NCBI RefSeq assembly: GCF_022458985.1
Contig: NC_061771.1
Coordinates: 23,986,001-24,050,000, forward strand
Direction of reading: 5' to 3'
Source: Mugil cephalus
Lineage: Eukaryota > Chordata > Actinopteri > Mugiliformes > Mugilidae
DNA length: 64,000 nucleotides
Shown piece after piece: positions 1 to 13,151 of this stretch; the first letter of the stretch is position 1, and each line of letters starts with the position of its first letter. The position numbers were made by a program, and so were the translations under genes. The notes under the pieces were generated by a model. That model was not told where the DNA came from. It saw only the letters and a program-made list of their open reading frames with translations, and searched no databases.

Positions 1-3000
1 CCTGACTGTGTGTTAGACAGAAAGATCACTGACAGCTGTGCAGTCGGGGAATCAGGAACTGAGGACTGGGCGACTGGAAGAAGTTCAGAGATCGGTCAGG
101 AAGTTACATCTGAGGATCTGAGCTCGGCTGTCGCAGAAAATCCCCTTTCAGCTGATTCACTAGACGCCTCCACAGCTGCGGAGGCAAACGTAGATGGAGA
201 GGGAAGCCATAGCGGTGAAGGTGAGGTGGGCACGGATGTCGACACAAGTAACTTGTCAGAGAACGGCAGAGAGACGGAAAGCGGTGCCCTCGGTGGAAGC
301 AGTCAGGAGAGGAAGCAGCGGCAAAGTCGCAGATCGGGGAAACAGTGCAAGCTCGCCCTGACCTTCAGTCAAATCTGCCCTGCCTCTTCGTGGACTAGCC
401 CAGACTGTCCTGACACCGAAGCTCAAGAGGTCGACGGCAATCAGGAAGGCACTGACTTGATTGATGTGAAGCCAAACTTTAAACCTGACACCAGTCTCGA
501 TCCAAGCCCTGACATGGTCGCTGAGTTCCTCCTGGAGCCGCCGCCGCCGCCCACCAGCCTGTCTCCGTTAGACACCGGCTGCTCCACTCAGACCGAACCT
601 CAGGACTACGCCCTCCTGTGGCGTCTCAATCGCCCCGACAACGACCCCGACGCGGCCGTCACTGCTGCGGGAGCTCTCTGCGGCAACATGACCGTCTTGT
701 CCGGTGACTCTTCTCGTTTTGTGCCGGAGCTCTCCTCCGTCGTCTCCGCGGCGGTCGCGGTTCACCCGTCCGGCCGCAAAGAGGTGCCCTACCGAGTGGT
801 GCACGAGAAAAGCACACAGGTGGAGGAGAAGGAGCTGGGGGTGACTCAGGACCGGCTGGAGAGCCTGCGCATCCTTAGCCGTCATTTTAAACTGGTTAGC
901 TTTGACACGTTGGAAGATCTGTACGACAAATGCCATCAGGACTTGGAATGGACCACGAACCTGCTGCTGGACTCTGGAGAGAGGTTCTTTAGAGATGAAG
1001 AGGGAGAGGAGGAAGATGTAGTTTATGAAGGCGACAACAACGCATCGAGTGCGGGTGGAGCTTTATGTGATGCCGTCGAAACCAGTTCATACCCTAATGT
1101 GTTAGATGAGCATCAACATTTAGATCTACCAGTGGGAGAAACTGCTGGGATGGAGGAGGGGTCCCTGCAATCGGCACTTAGCGAGACAGAGGAGAGCGGC
1201 AGTAATACACATGTGCCAGATGTTGGAGGTGCAGCTCCTCCAGTTACAAACGCAGATCAGCCTCACGAAACTCCCGACTCAGAAAAGGCTCCTCAACCAG
1301 AAGCCAAAGCGAAAAAGGAAGAGGAGAGTCCTGACGACGCCGACTGTAAAGTGACGTCAGAGCCTGGCCCAAAGTACGGAGCTTGGTGCGGCACCGTCGA
1401 TAACGGGGTAATAATCGAAGAGCTGAGGGTCGAGCTGGAGGACGACGCCGCCAGCATGGACGAGGTTAACCGGCTCCTGCAGGCGGAACTGGAGGAGATG
1501 GACAAAGAGGAAAAGCGGAGGAAAAAGGAGAGGGGAGGCTCGCACCTGGATATTCAGAGCGTGGAGCTGAAGCTGCCCACTGAGCTGGCTCTGCAGCTCA
1601 CCGAACTGTTCGGTCCCGTCGGAATAGACCCAGGTAACTAACGCACACGTTTCATAATCCAGATGCTTTATCTACACGTGACCTCAGATGAATTCATGTA
1701 TATTAAAAATGAATATGGAAAACAAAAGTTCCAACTCTTTTACGTTTTGCCATTTGCTGCGTAATACATGATTTTCCTTTAAAAAGGGAAACCAGTGCTC
1801 AAGTCACCTCTTTCAATGCCTTTCAATGGCCAGCAGGGGGCAGCTGCATTCGTTGTAAAAGTCTGAATGAGAAAACAAACTTACCTCTCAGTCATTAGTT
1901 TCAGTTTTTTGCCAAAACTGCATCATGTGCTTTTAGTAAATTATGGTCACATTCAGTGTGAAATATGCAGCCTATGCTGTCAGTCGTGGCTACGTAGTGT
2001 CTTCATTGGACACATCTGTCTGTAAACCCCCAAAAATTTGTATATTTCTCTGCTACTTACACCAACTGTATTTGTCTTTTCTGGTTCATATTATTCAGGT
2101 ACGTGCTCCGATGATGACTTTTCAGTGCAGATGGATCTGAATCTGCACCAGAAGTGGAAGGAATCCATCCAGGCGAGTAAAAATTTAGCGTCGATGCTTT
2201 CCCATCATCAAGATACTTTATTTGTGAGCGCGGGTCTTTGTTGGTTCATCTGACTGTAAAATAATGTTTTTTCAGGAAAGGCAAAGACAAGCCGCTCTTT
2301 CCTTTCATTTGCTGCAAGAAAGTGAGTTGTAACATACACAAAACGTACTCTCAGATGAAATCAATAAAGCACATAAAGAAGAAGAGGCTAAAGTTTGCTA
2401 AACGTCAAATGTCGACCTTTGAATGATTAGGTTCATCACACTGGGGTGATTCACAGGTGGCCAGACCTTGGCCACCAGACCGCACGCAGCCGGCAGATTT
2501 CCTGATAAGTGCCGACGGTTACGCGTCGCTGGTCAACCAGCCGGAGGCCCGTGGTCAGATGCCAGTCATGGACCACTGGAACGTGTCCCGGCCGCATGTC
2601 TCTCTAAGAGACATTATAAAAGAGGAGCAGGCTTTGCAGCACAACGTGGAGAAAGTAAACGCGCCCGCACTTTCGGATGCTTGTGTCACATCTCGTTCTT
2701 CTTCTCTGTTCGCTTTGTCCTCACCGCTGTCCGCCCCTTTCAGACCAGACAGAGTCGCGCGGACCTCGATCGGCGCGACGGCGCGGCGCTGTTGAAGGAG
2801 AACCAGCTGTACTCCCTCTTCCCCACCATCGACAGGCACTTCCTCCAGGACATCTTCAGAGACCACAAGTGAGGGACAGATTGATGACGCAAACATGCTC
2901 CATGAAGTTCTTTCTATGTGTCGAAGCACAAAGGTTGACTTGTTTATCTTTCCGTAGTTACCAACTAAGAGAGACAGAGATGTTTCTCCGCTCTTTACTG

Positions 3001-5378
3001 AACGAGGAGCCTGTGAAGACGGTAGTTGCCCCAGAAGCGCCGCGGTCTAACAACCTTAGAGCAGCCAGCAAGGAGAGGGAGAAGGTATTCACAGCACAGT
3101 CAGAGACACAAACAGTAGAGGACAAAACTAATTTATACTGATTCACATTTGAAACACAGTCTGGCTGGGGCTGGGCGGTTTACAGGTTCATACTGAATAC
3201 CGGTATTTTTTTTGTTATGTGAATTTTTAATATATACTGGCATGCCGGTGTATTTTATTGTCAAACTGTTCCGTTTGCAGGTGATGTGTTGAGACGTGAA
3301 AGGTGAAGATGAGAACGAGAGGACTTGTGACAAAAACAGGTGGCATGTTGGTTGTTTGGTTTTTTTTAAGGTGATCAGATGTCCCCCAATTTCTGGGGAC
3401 AGTCCTCTTTTTGGATGACCTGTCCCCCAACTAAAGCTGTCTCTAAAAATGTCCCCAATTTTAGCTTTTTATGAATGAGGGGGAAAAAAAAGTTGCGCGG
3501 AGACTACAATTATTACGGTAGTCAGTCGCACTACTATTACAGATATAGCAGTTTAAATATGTGAAAATAAATAAAACCGTAATCTCCCTTAGCTAATCTA
3601 CTGCATTAATTCTTCTTTTGTGATTATGCATGAAAAAAAAAATACTGTGATTTACATTTTTGGTCATACCGCCCAACCCTAAGTCTCGTGTTTCATGTCA
3701 ATTTCTTGACCTTTGTGTCTTTGTTTTCTCCACTATTAAATTTTAGCATTATATATATTTTACTGCAACATTTTATCAAAACATTTTTTACAATCATGGT
3801 ATCTTGGTACAGGCTGCTGTAAAACTTTTAATAGAAGTTGACGTGGACGTACATCATTTACACCTCTAATTATCTGTTTATTTGTCAGAGACAAAAACCC
3901 CTTGAGTCAGTTGTACCCAACTACCAGGACACGGAGGACCCAGAGTACGAGGACTTCAGGGCCGAGGCGAGTTTACAGAGGAAGCGACAGCTGGAGAGTT
4001 TTGCTAAGGCTGCGGAGGCCTACAAGCAGGGGCGCAAAGAAGTGGCCTCATTTTACGCACAACAGGTGAGAGGCTGAGGCGGAAAGCTTCACTCAAATAC
4101 TTGATTTTAATCCCTGGTTTATTTCGATGAGCGAATCTTTCCTTTCAATTTACTCTCGTCTCCTCTTTCTGCAGGGACACCTGCACGGCCAGCGGATGCG
4201 TGACGCCAATCACCGAGCAGCCGTCCAGATTTTTCAGAGGGTCAACTCGTCTCTGCTGCCCAAAAACATCCTGGACCTCCACGGGCTTCATGTAGACGAG
4301 GCCCTGGAGCATCTGGCCCAGGTCCTAGAGGACAAAACTGCAGGTACATATAGACATTATGTGGCCCTTTCAGATGTTCACTTCTTAATCCGGTGGCAAT
4401 TTACCTTATGCCTCATGAATAAACAATAAACACCGTCAACGTCACTTGATTAAATTAAATCTGCTCCTCGTCTGGCACCAAACCTCTTAACAGTTATAAA
4501 GGCTAAAATAAAGTTGTGAGGAACAATAAGCAAAAAGTCACATCACTTGGTTCTCTAGTTGGGTGTGTAACTGAAAACGAATTATGACTAAAGATAAAAA
4601 CCCAGCACCTGTGCGATTAAAAAACAGAGCTGCCTGGGGTGCATCCGTTTCTGACACTCGGGCAACAAAGTGTCAGACGTAGAAGTTGGTGTAACATCCT
4701 CACGCAGAAGAAAAAGAAGACGAGATATAAGATATAGAGTGATACGTGACATAACCCCCATGGCCAGTTACACAACAATGTTATTGCACAACCCTCACGG
4801 CCGACGTTCACTTTACGTTTTGCAAAGCCTGATGGACGTGAGCGAGAATCAGTATTTGTGGCACCTTTTCTTAAAAACTCTGGGTCGAGGACGTAAGTCG
4901 GGAAACTACTTTCTGATAATCGACTGCTTGTAAACTATTTGTCGGGACGAGTGTTTGTATTCTACGTTTAAAACGGACGGAGAGTCCAGAGATGAAACAT
5001 CAGAACCAGATATATTAATTCGCTCCCGTCAGATTTAGTTCGCTCTTAACCGTGTTCTTTCTCTTTTTGTGTGTGTGTGTGTGTTTTGTTCTTCTCTGGC
5101 CCTTTTTCTGTGTAGAGTGCGAGCATGGTCTGTGTCGACCTCAGCTCTCTGTCATCACAGGAAGAGGGAACCACAGCCAGGGGGGCGTGGCCCGCATCCG
5201 CCCCGCTGTTATAGACTACCTCACCAACAAGCACTACAGGTACGCGCACACAGGCTAAAGTGAAAAAACACAGCACGCAAGCTCGACACGTTCCTCTTCA
5301 CCCACCTTTTCTCCCGTCTCCGTGTCTCACAGGTTCACGGAGCCAAAGCCGGGCCTTGTGTTGGTCTCTTTGAGGTGA
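1..5378 (+). CDS. n4bp2: NEDD4-binding protein 2, C-terminal exons (5' partial)
   Basis: Coding exons read as 1-1633 (open to the window edge), 2099-2172, 2276-2321, about 2431-2654, 2744-2868, 2958-3084, 3889-4065, 4175-4343, 5116-5239 and 5333-5378, with phases that agree. The first exon is long and acidic and carries a CUE-type ubiquitin-binding segment (FKLVSFDTLEDLYDKC, near base 890). A second CUE-like helix set (LFPTIDRHFLQDIF) spans 2816-2868. A DUF1771 stretch lies at 3940-4240, and a C-terminal Smr domain follows with LDLHGLHVDEALEHL (from 4270) and TGRGNHSQGG (from 5158). In mammals N4BP2 binds NEDD4 and BCL3 and has polynucleotide kinase and Smr nuclease activities; the kinase part would lie upstream of the window. 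The acceptor of the exon near 2431 is uncertain (2431, 2457 or 2465 are possible). Identity is secure; exact small-exon borders are my reading. Confidence 0.93.
1830..1846 (+). promoter_or_regulatory. CTCF-like core motif in n4bp2 intron
   Basis: The bases CCAGCAGGGGGCAGCTG match the vertebrate CTCF core almost perfectly. It lies in the intron after the long n4bp2 exon. A motif match alone does not show occupancy. Confidence 0.45.
3165..3683. mobile_element. Non-autonomous hAT-like DNA transposon remnant
   Basis: This fills much of the 804-base n4bp2 intron between 3084 and 3889. The left end reads GGGCTGGGCGGTTTACAGG and the right end, reverse complemented, reads TTAGGGTTGGGCGGTATGA, so the ends form imperfect inverted repeats. 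The interior is AT-rich with no coding capacity and holds a block with recurring GTCCCC (about 3370-3465) that could be a second insertion. Assignment to hAT rests on end structure only; no clear target duplication was found. Confidence 0.55.
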
Positions 5379-6300
5379 CGGCAACTCGTTTGTTGAATTC
5401 AAATTAAAGCTGCTATGGAGGACTGTTTATCTGTTTATCGCCACAGTACAGCTATTACAATATTTACGGTTTGAAACTCTCCATCCTGTTTTACTTCTTC
5501 TCCTTAGTCAGTTTTTATAGGTTTTTATACTCATCCCTTCTCTTCTTTTTCTCCACCAGTCATAAATATAACATGATTAGGAGTTTAGTCTAAATTCTCT
5601 CCTGTGATTACATAAAACGGACTTCATTTGAACAACAGATTTTTCTGTAAAGCTAGAATGTGAATTTTATATTTAAAAATGTTTTATCGTGTACGTTTGT
5701 GAAAGGCTCCACGTCGAACAATTATTTAATGTTCTGGTGCCGGGGGTGGAGACGAAATGCAAAACATTTTATGGACCTTTATTTGAATCATGTACTTGCT
5801 GCCTGCGTGAAGGTTTTAATGAATATTACAGTATTTTGAGCCATAGTGGAAGAATTGTATTTAATGTTAAGTATAATCTGAGAAGGTAACGTAGCAGGAG
5901 CATTTTTCCTTTGGTTCATATTGTTACAGTCAACAACATGTGGTCCAGAAAATCCACAATACACAATACTGTTCATTTAAGCTTGCTTTAGTCCAAAAAA
6001 AATACAAATATATATATATATATATTATAACTCAGGTGACTGCGTTGTATTTAAAGGTCGTTTTTTCCCCATCCTGTTCCTAGTAGCTTTTGAAAAACAC
6101 ATTGTACCGGGTTTTCTACTCCTGTGATATTTTTCCATAAACCTGCAACAGGTATGTTGACAGATTTTACTGACTACATAGCGCTGAGCGCACATAGATT
6201 ATAAAGAGGAGATTGTATTACTACTATTATTATTTTTTTATTCAAGTGTTCATAATGTTTTACAAAGGGAGTGGTATTGTTGAATAAAACACTATTTGTT
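5379..6300 (+). other. n4bp2: n4bp2 3' UTR
   Basis: AT-rich sequence directly after the n4bp2 stop. A canonical AATAAA at 6283-6288 is a plausible polyadenylation signal. No splice or coding signal is seen. The end point is inferred. Confidence 0.5.
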
Positions 6301-8136
6301 TACAACTTTTGTCGGTGTGTTTCTCATTAAAAAGCTTTAACGTTTCATGCTACATACTGAATGTATATATAATTAAACAAATTATTAATATGGTTTATTA
6401 TTTAATTGCATATTTTACAATTAAAGAATTTGAGTTGGTTTTCGGTATATTTCTGTTTCCTCAAGTAACAATAAAAAAATAAATCTGTGTCGCTGCTGTG
6501 TGAACAAATCCTTTCACAAAACACTTAACGAGTAGATATAATTATTTATTGATGACTTAATGTTTCATGGCTGGTGAACACAGATGCATATAAATCTGAC
6601 AGTCCTGCATTTTTATTTCTATTTATTTATGGAAACCTGTGAGATTTGTATTTGATAAAAGCGTTTTCATCATGGCACAGTCAGATATATATATATACTT
6701 ATTTGTGTAGTAGATTGCGTGAAAATTCAATGTTTTCAGCATTGTCACAACAATGTTTACTTATTTATATACTGATATTAGTTAAAGTTTATTTAACAAG
6801 AGCGTTTTTAAAGTCTGACTGGGCTTCCATTAAAATAAATATGCCAATCACATGTCACCTTTCCGGTCCATGCGCGCTTTCTCTCGCCTACATTACCCAG
6901 AATGCAACTGGGTCGCCCACAGTTTGGGGGGACACTTAAAGTGGTGGTGGTACCAGCAGTGGTAAATGTGGCCTCAAGCCAAATTCACGTGTCTGCGTCT
7001 CCACATCCGCAGGTTACGTGTCACCGGTCAAACTCGATCTCACCTTCACCTGGAAACGCACCTCGACGGTGGAGGAAAAAAAAAAGATGGAGTTCCCCTT
7101 TAACAATGAAAACTACCGCATGTAACAAGCTATCCAGATGTAGCGTGGTGTATTTTTTTGAAGGGGGAGTTTCTGATAATTAGTTCTGATAATGGAGCTG
7201 ACATTGCATCATTTAAATCATTTCTTTGCTCCACCTGTGCGCTGTGCGTAAAGCTGCGCGAAAAAAAAAATGGTACAAATCCACAACAGAAAAAAACCAC
7301 CCTTATTCTAAAGCACAGCTGCTGTGGGGGAGGCGAGACTCTGTCACTCAATTCAGTAAGTCAGTCAGTCAGTCAGTCACACCTCCACACTCCAACAAGC
7401 GGATGCGTTGTACTTGTCTTTTCTAGTACTTTCTCATTTCCCTCCTTCAACTACCAACCAAATATTTAGGTGGGTGCCTCATACTCCATCTCGTCCGCGT
7501 TCTCCTGATCAATGGCGACTACATAATTGGCGTATTTTTTCGACGTATTACAACAAATAATAAAGCGTTTCTGGAGTTTAAAACCACTTTTTTTTGTCTT
7601 TCTTCTGAAGTTGTCAGAGGCGAACAGCATCCGCCCGTTACAGATCGAGGAGACAGACAAGAAAGGTAGGCCTTAGCCATCTGTTCCTTTGTTGCCTTCA
7701 ACTTTTCCTTTGTCTCTATACCAGATTATTGTATCTTATGTGTCCATATTTGTCTTATTTAATCTGCTGTTAACGTAATAGGCAATGGGTAGTTTAAAAA
7801 GGCCTAGAAATGTCTTAAAAATCAATTATTTCAGGAGTTTTACGTTTAAATCCCTCCCAATAATGTGAGTTTGAATATATGTACTGTCGAGGGACATATT
7901 AAACTAAACTAACACACAAATGATATAGTATGTGGATTACAAAACTATGACGGCCTCATTGCAAGGCGTTGTAAGGGATGGTCCCTTTCTCTTTGTCTTT
8001 TCATAATTCGTCTTTCCTCCTTCCCCGTAATCTCACTGTATCAAACCAAATCTCCTTCTGGTGAGATCATTTGTGGAAACCCACTGATTAAAGTGTCCCA
8101 TCTACGTTATGTCGGTCTTTCCATCCAGATGACTAT

Positions 8137-8175
<39 letters not shown>

Positions 8176-9305
8176 CATGTATGTGTATGTGTGTGCGTGT
8201 GTGTATGTGTGACATGGCAGGTGGTTTTGAGGTTATCTCTTGGTGTGTCATCTACTTTAATCCAACTATTGATATAATGCACCAGAGAAATAATTAGAGT
8301 CCAACGGCAGATTATGTTTAGTTAAGGCGAGAGCTATCGAGATTTGTTCGTGTCGGACGGAGACATTGACGCATCAACATGTCGGTGTCGCGTAAACTGC
8401 GGAATAAAGACTTGCTCTTATCTGACAGGGAGTGGGGGGGGGTACATTCACCAGAGGCACATGGCTCTTATATTAGACCTCGGTGATGTGAGACAGACGG
8501 ATAAGTTGTTCGTGAACACCTGTGTCGGTCTTTAGGATCAAGCTGTGTATTCTGGGTCACACCCAAACATACAAATCCTTACTTCCGTATTTAAACGGTA
8601 CCGTGTCACAGATTTAATATTGCAGCTTGTTTCTGTATGTATGAATAGAAAGGTTTCCGCCCTGTGTTACATAGAGCGCTCTAGGCCGCTTCGGTGTTGT
8701 TTGATCCATTCATCGTCCGTGGTAGATACGTTAGTTGGCTGGAGGTATAAATGACGCTCAAGTCAAATGATCAGTCCTGAGTCCTTTCGGTTTCTAACTA
8801 TCTCTTTTCTGGTTGATTTCCCTCTTCAGCGCCGGGAGGCTGAACCTGTCTGGGCAGAACAGCGATCTCCACGATGATCAGAGAGAAGGACCAGAATCTG
8901 ACCACGATGCCGCGAAGCCCGAGCGCAAGTGACGAGACCGGAGGTGACGTGAGGAACGAAGAGGTTATGTGAAGGGTTTTTGAAGCTGGAGCCTCTGGAG
9001 AAGCGCTGACTGTGCGGAACCTGCCACTGCGGTTTGACGGACGTTTGAGGACATTGAGGAGACGCATCAGTAATCAGGCTCAGTAAGTTGAATGACAGCC
9101 GCTGTAGACGAGATCTCTTCTGATGGAGTTTCCTCTGAGCAGGGCTCAGCTTTCCCTGTTATGAAAACGGCCACCTGCACGCGGAAGTACAGCGGCGACA
9201 GAGCGATCGGCGCTTGTGGCTACCTCGAGTCGATCTGAACTTAACCAGAAAAGCGAGACTTAACTTTGGAGCATATTGAGGGGGGCGAGATAACCGGAGG
9301 CAACC
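6301..9305. other. n4bp2-rhoh intergenic region and rhoh 5' side
   Basis: No coding exon is supported here. It holds a promoter-type motif near 6887-6906 (listed separately) and a GT microsatellite at 8142-8172. A GC-richer stretch at about 8829-9300 is a reasonable place for the rhoh 5' untranslated exon, with a pyrimidine-rich acceptor-like tract ending at 8829. The small open frames are not conserved-looking. Confidence 0.4.
6887..6906 (+). promoter_or_regulatory. ZNF143/THAP11-type (SBS) motif
   Basis: CCTACATTACCCAGAATGCA closely resembles the vertebrate promoter element with core ACTACAATTCCCAGAATGC. It sits upstream of rhoh in a GC-richer patch with CG dinucleotides. It may mark a promoter or an enhancer; there is no sequence proof of use. 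Confidence 0.35.
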
Positions 9306-9893
9306 ATGAACAACTTCGACGAGATGTCGGTGAAGTGCGTCCTGGTCGGGGACAGCGCGGTCGGCAAGACGGCCCTGCTGGTCCGCTTCACCTCAGAGAC
9401 CTTCCCGGACTCCTACAAGCCCACGGTGTTCGACAACACCGGGGTGGAGGTGTTCATGGACGGGATCCAGATCAGCCTCGGCCTGTGGGACACGGCCGGC
9501 AACGACAACTTCCGGCAGATCAGGCCGAGGTCGTATCAGCAGGCCGACGTCGTCCTCATCTGCTACTCCGTGGCCAACCCCAACTCCCTGGCCAGCGTCC
9601 AGCACAAGTGGATCGCCGAGGTCCGCGAGAACCTGCCCAAGGTGCCGGTGCTGGTCGTGGCCACCCAGACGGACCAGAGGGAGGTCGGGGTGCATCGGGG
9701 GCGGTGCATATCGGCGGCGGAGGGGAAGCGCGTGGCTCACGACGTCCACGCCAAAGGATACTTGGAGTGCTCGTCCTTGAGCAACCGCGGCGTGCAGCAG
9801 GTGTTTGAGTACGCCGTGAGGACGGTTGTCAACCAGGCCAAGAAACGGGCCAGGAGACGCATGTTCAGCATCGACCAGTGCAAGGTCTTTTGA
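9306..9893 (+). CDS. rhoh: Rho-related GTP-binding protein RhoH
   Basis: A single uninterrupted coding exon of 195 residues; the human protein has 191. The P-loop reads GDSAVGKT and switch II reads [10 protein letters not shown]17 and N66 therefore replace the glycine and glutamine (Rac1 G12 and Q61) needed for GTP hydrolysis, exactly the hallmark of RhoH. TQTD (the NKxD/TQxD base-binding motif) and a C-terminal CKVF prenylation box (residues 192-195) are present. RhoH is a constitutively GTP-bound, blood-cell Rho protein that recruits ZAP70/LCK and supports T-cell receptor signalling at the membrane. The ATG at 9306 is chosen because the family begins just ahead of the KCVLVGD strand. Upstream exons are expected to be untranslated. 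Confidence 0.96.
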   Translation: MNNFDEMSVKCVLVGDSAVGKTALLVRFTSETFPDSYKPTVFDNTGVEVFMDGIQISLGLWDTAGNDNFRQIRPRSYQQADVVLICYSVANPNSLASVQHKWIAEVRENLPKVPVLVVATQTDQREVGVHRGRCISAAEGKRVAHDVHAKGYLECSSLSNRGVQQVFEYAVRTVVNQAKKRARRRMFSIDQCKVF

Positions 9894-11110
9894 CCTTCGG
9901 GCGTTGGCTGAGATGACTTTTTTTAGAGTGCTCTTCAAACTCGTTTGGCCTTGTAGAAGAGGCGCAAGAGCCCGAACTGCTTTGACACACTGTACGTAGG
10001 GTTCCTTTTTTCACTAACCTACGCTAAGACGCCCATAAACTCAAACTTAAAACGTTAAGCTTTCAGCGATCTAAGGGTGTTACTGGGAGGAAGGGTTTTT
10101 GTTCTTTCACAAAGCAATTTGAAACGGGGCATCGAAGGATGGAAATTGTTTTATTCAGTTAAAGCATATAAATGATAAGCAATGCAATAGAGGTGTCAGA
10201 ACAAACTGAACAAGTGCCTTTATCACCACAAATAAAATGACACAACCAGGTTCCTTTCTATGGCTGCACGGAGTCGTCACAGTGTGATTTTCACTTTGTA
10301 AAGATCAAACAAGGAAAACTCTATTTATCTCTACTTTTTTTTGTTTGTTTTTTTTGAAAGGAGATGAGCAAGTAAAAGGTGCGAGCGTGTCGCTGTTTGT
10401 TAGCATTGATTTTAACTATTAAGAATACGATAACGAGGGCGTCACCTCAGGAAGAATCTGAACATTACAGGCTGTACATAAAGTGTTTTCTTTTATTTTC
10501 TTTATTTGATGTGACCAGCAAATAAACAGTTGGGTCGAGGAAGACGTCTACGGTCTATATATTTCTCTATTATCCATGTATTTTTCATGCATCATGTTAA
10601 ATATATTTAAAGTTTGACCACATCAGTCATCAGTGAAATCGAGCTGTAACTGGACGTGTTCGTCTCAAAAAGAGCCGAGAATGAATTAAAGAGACTTAAA
10701 TAACGTCGCTCTTTGCGTTCGATAGATTTTTTTATGCTACATTTTGCTGCAGTTCACCTCATTTTAGAAAACAAGACAAAACAGACCTTCTAACTACATG
10801 ACTTTACAGTATTTATCTTTATTTTTTTTTGTGGGAGATTAATAAAAACAACAACTTCTTTTAATTAAAACTAAAGGTTTAACGTAGTTTTGTTATTTTT
10901 CAGTACAGGTTTTTCACGTGTACTTCGCTGTAGCTTTACATTAAAAGGGCAACGAAACAAATAAAAACAAAGCTAGCAAATCAAAAAACGGGAAGAAAGT
11001 CTACTTGACTGACTGTTATCTGTGAGCGTTACATGTTTTTGTTTGATTTAAATTAGTTTTCCATTTTCTTTTTGTTGGTTGTTGGCTGAATGGTCCTGAA
11101 TAAACTATAT
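9894..11110 (+). other. rhoh: rhoh 3' UTR (extent uncertain)
   Basis: Long AT-rich sequence without open frames follows the stop codon. Several AATAAA signals occur (10231, 10521, 10841, about 11098), any of which could end the transcript. Confidence 0.45.
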
Positions 11111-13151
11111 CACGCGCTGTCAGAGGTTTCATTACTATGTTATTACATGAACACACCATTGGGTTTGCATGTGCATTTATCATAAGATATAGTTGTCGTT
11201 CTGGTGGACCGACGTAACACTCCTCATGTTTTTTATAGCGTATCGTAACGGTGACAAAATATATGAGGAAATGTGAATAACATAAAAAATAATCAGACCT
11301 CTTTTACAAACCATTGAATTTATCCACTTTTATAACGTTTGTAAATGATTTGAGAATGAGATTTTTAATGGCTGATCAATGACTTGAGGCTATTTCCTGA
11401 AAGTAATGATGTTTGTGTAAAACGCATCCAGCTTTACAGATGTGCAAACTCACATCTATGATGCATTATTCTCACGAACTGAACATAAACATGGAAACAA
11501 CGCAGCTGTTGAATTGGAAAAGAGGCCGTTTGAGGAGAAGAACAAATGACCCATGCACACACAAAAAGTCATGTAGTTCAGATCACATACATGATCAAAA
11601 CCTCTCTGTCTTTTCATCAACATTCACAAGTCATTTAAGTATTTTAGGACTTTAAAGTCAGCCTACAGCCTCACTTAAAAAAAAAAACTGACGTCCGTTC
11701 TTTGAGATGTGTTCAATGTTTAATGCTCTGACAGGACGAGCAATGAAAGCGCAAAAGAAGTCGATCAGGGAATGCAAAGAACCAGAGAAGAAGAAGAAGG
11801 GCTCCTTCCCCCTCACTTCACTCTCTCCCCTGCTCTTCATCTCCACCTCTCTCTCTCGTTCCCGCCTCATGTGGTGTTGAGAGCTGTTGCTGGGGATGAG
11901 GGGCACCGTGCAGACTTTTCAAGGATACGCCGAAAAACACCTAACCACATCCCAGCGTGCGCATGCGGGTTTACGTTCAATCGACGAGCCAGAGCAGACG
12001 CGCAGAGGTAGTCTTACAAAATGACATGCAGCCGTGGCGATACCACGTAGGCCGGAGGCAGGAGCTCATGTCCTCCAACTGTTCTGTTGTATCACAAAAA
12101 AAAAATCCACAAAACCAATGAATAATTTAAGCAATCACCAATGATAAGCTGGTTTCGGGATCTAAACACTTTCACACATCCCGAGTACTTTACAAATGAA
12201 CATGCAACTCTGTTCTCTTGTTGAGAATATGCACAGAGCCGGCTGAACCGTATGTTTACAAGAGAATGAAGTTCATGTTTGTGCATCTTGAAGCATCAGC
12301 ATTCGTTCTTTGTGCACAACACGCGTAAACAGAACAAGAAAACTCAGTGTGTCCCGGGGTCGGCCTCAAACAGACCTTATATACATATATGGAAGTGCAG
12401 CAGACTATATATGAAGTCACATGGCCAGACAATAGTATACACTTGAACTTTAATGGTGATGTCTGTGTGACAAATGACAAAAACGTTCGCCTCTGAGAGC
12501 ACACGGCGTGTTTGAGTGCCTGCTGTGGTCAGATCTTTCATCTCTCACTGTGCGCTCTGCCACAACTACCACAATGCCCCATTCCTCTGTCTGCCTGTCT
12601 CTGTCGCTCTCTCTCACACACATGGTGGTGGTGGTGTACGGGGCTGTACGCCACTTCACAGTCAGCCGGTAGTGGGTGTACGTACTTTGTTTTCAAAGTG
12701 CCTCTGGGAGGTTATCCAAGGAGCCGGTGATTTTTTTTCACGGCAGACATTTCGACATGTCACGTCAGATGAAGAAGCAGAGGAGTCACTAATGATGTGA
12801 TTAACGTGTACTTTCCAGTCAGACGTTAACGTTATTGGCCCTTTTCCTGTTGTGCTGTTGGTTACAGCCTAATGTCGTTTTAGGTTTCTTTCTTTATGTC
12901 TCTACCAGAACCACGGCCAGAGACACATAAGAACTACTTAGAACCTTTTTCTCAGCCTGTCATGACCACTTTTCCTTCCTCTGATCTGCAGACTGTGAAC
13001 ACACCACAGGGGCTGCAAGTTATGAGACTTTATGACTCAGAAGTCAAGCCATTTAATTTTGGCCTTAGTTAAAGTCGTACTGAAATCCTTGGAAATTCAC
13101 ACATTGCTCAACTTTAATGACAAAATGTTCGTTCGGCGCCTTGTACACACA
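11111..13151. other. Intergenic, no gene seen
   Basis: Unique-looking sequence between rhoh and chrna9. Short open frames on both strands lack domain signatures and splice context. No RNA gene is evident. Confidence 0.4.
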
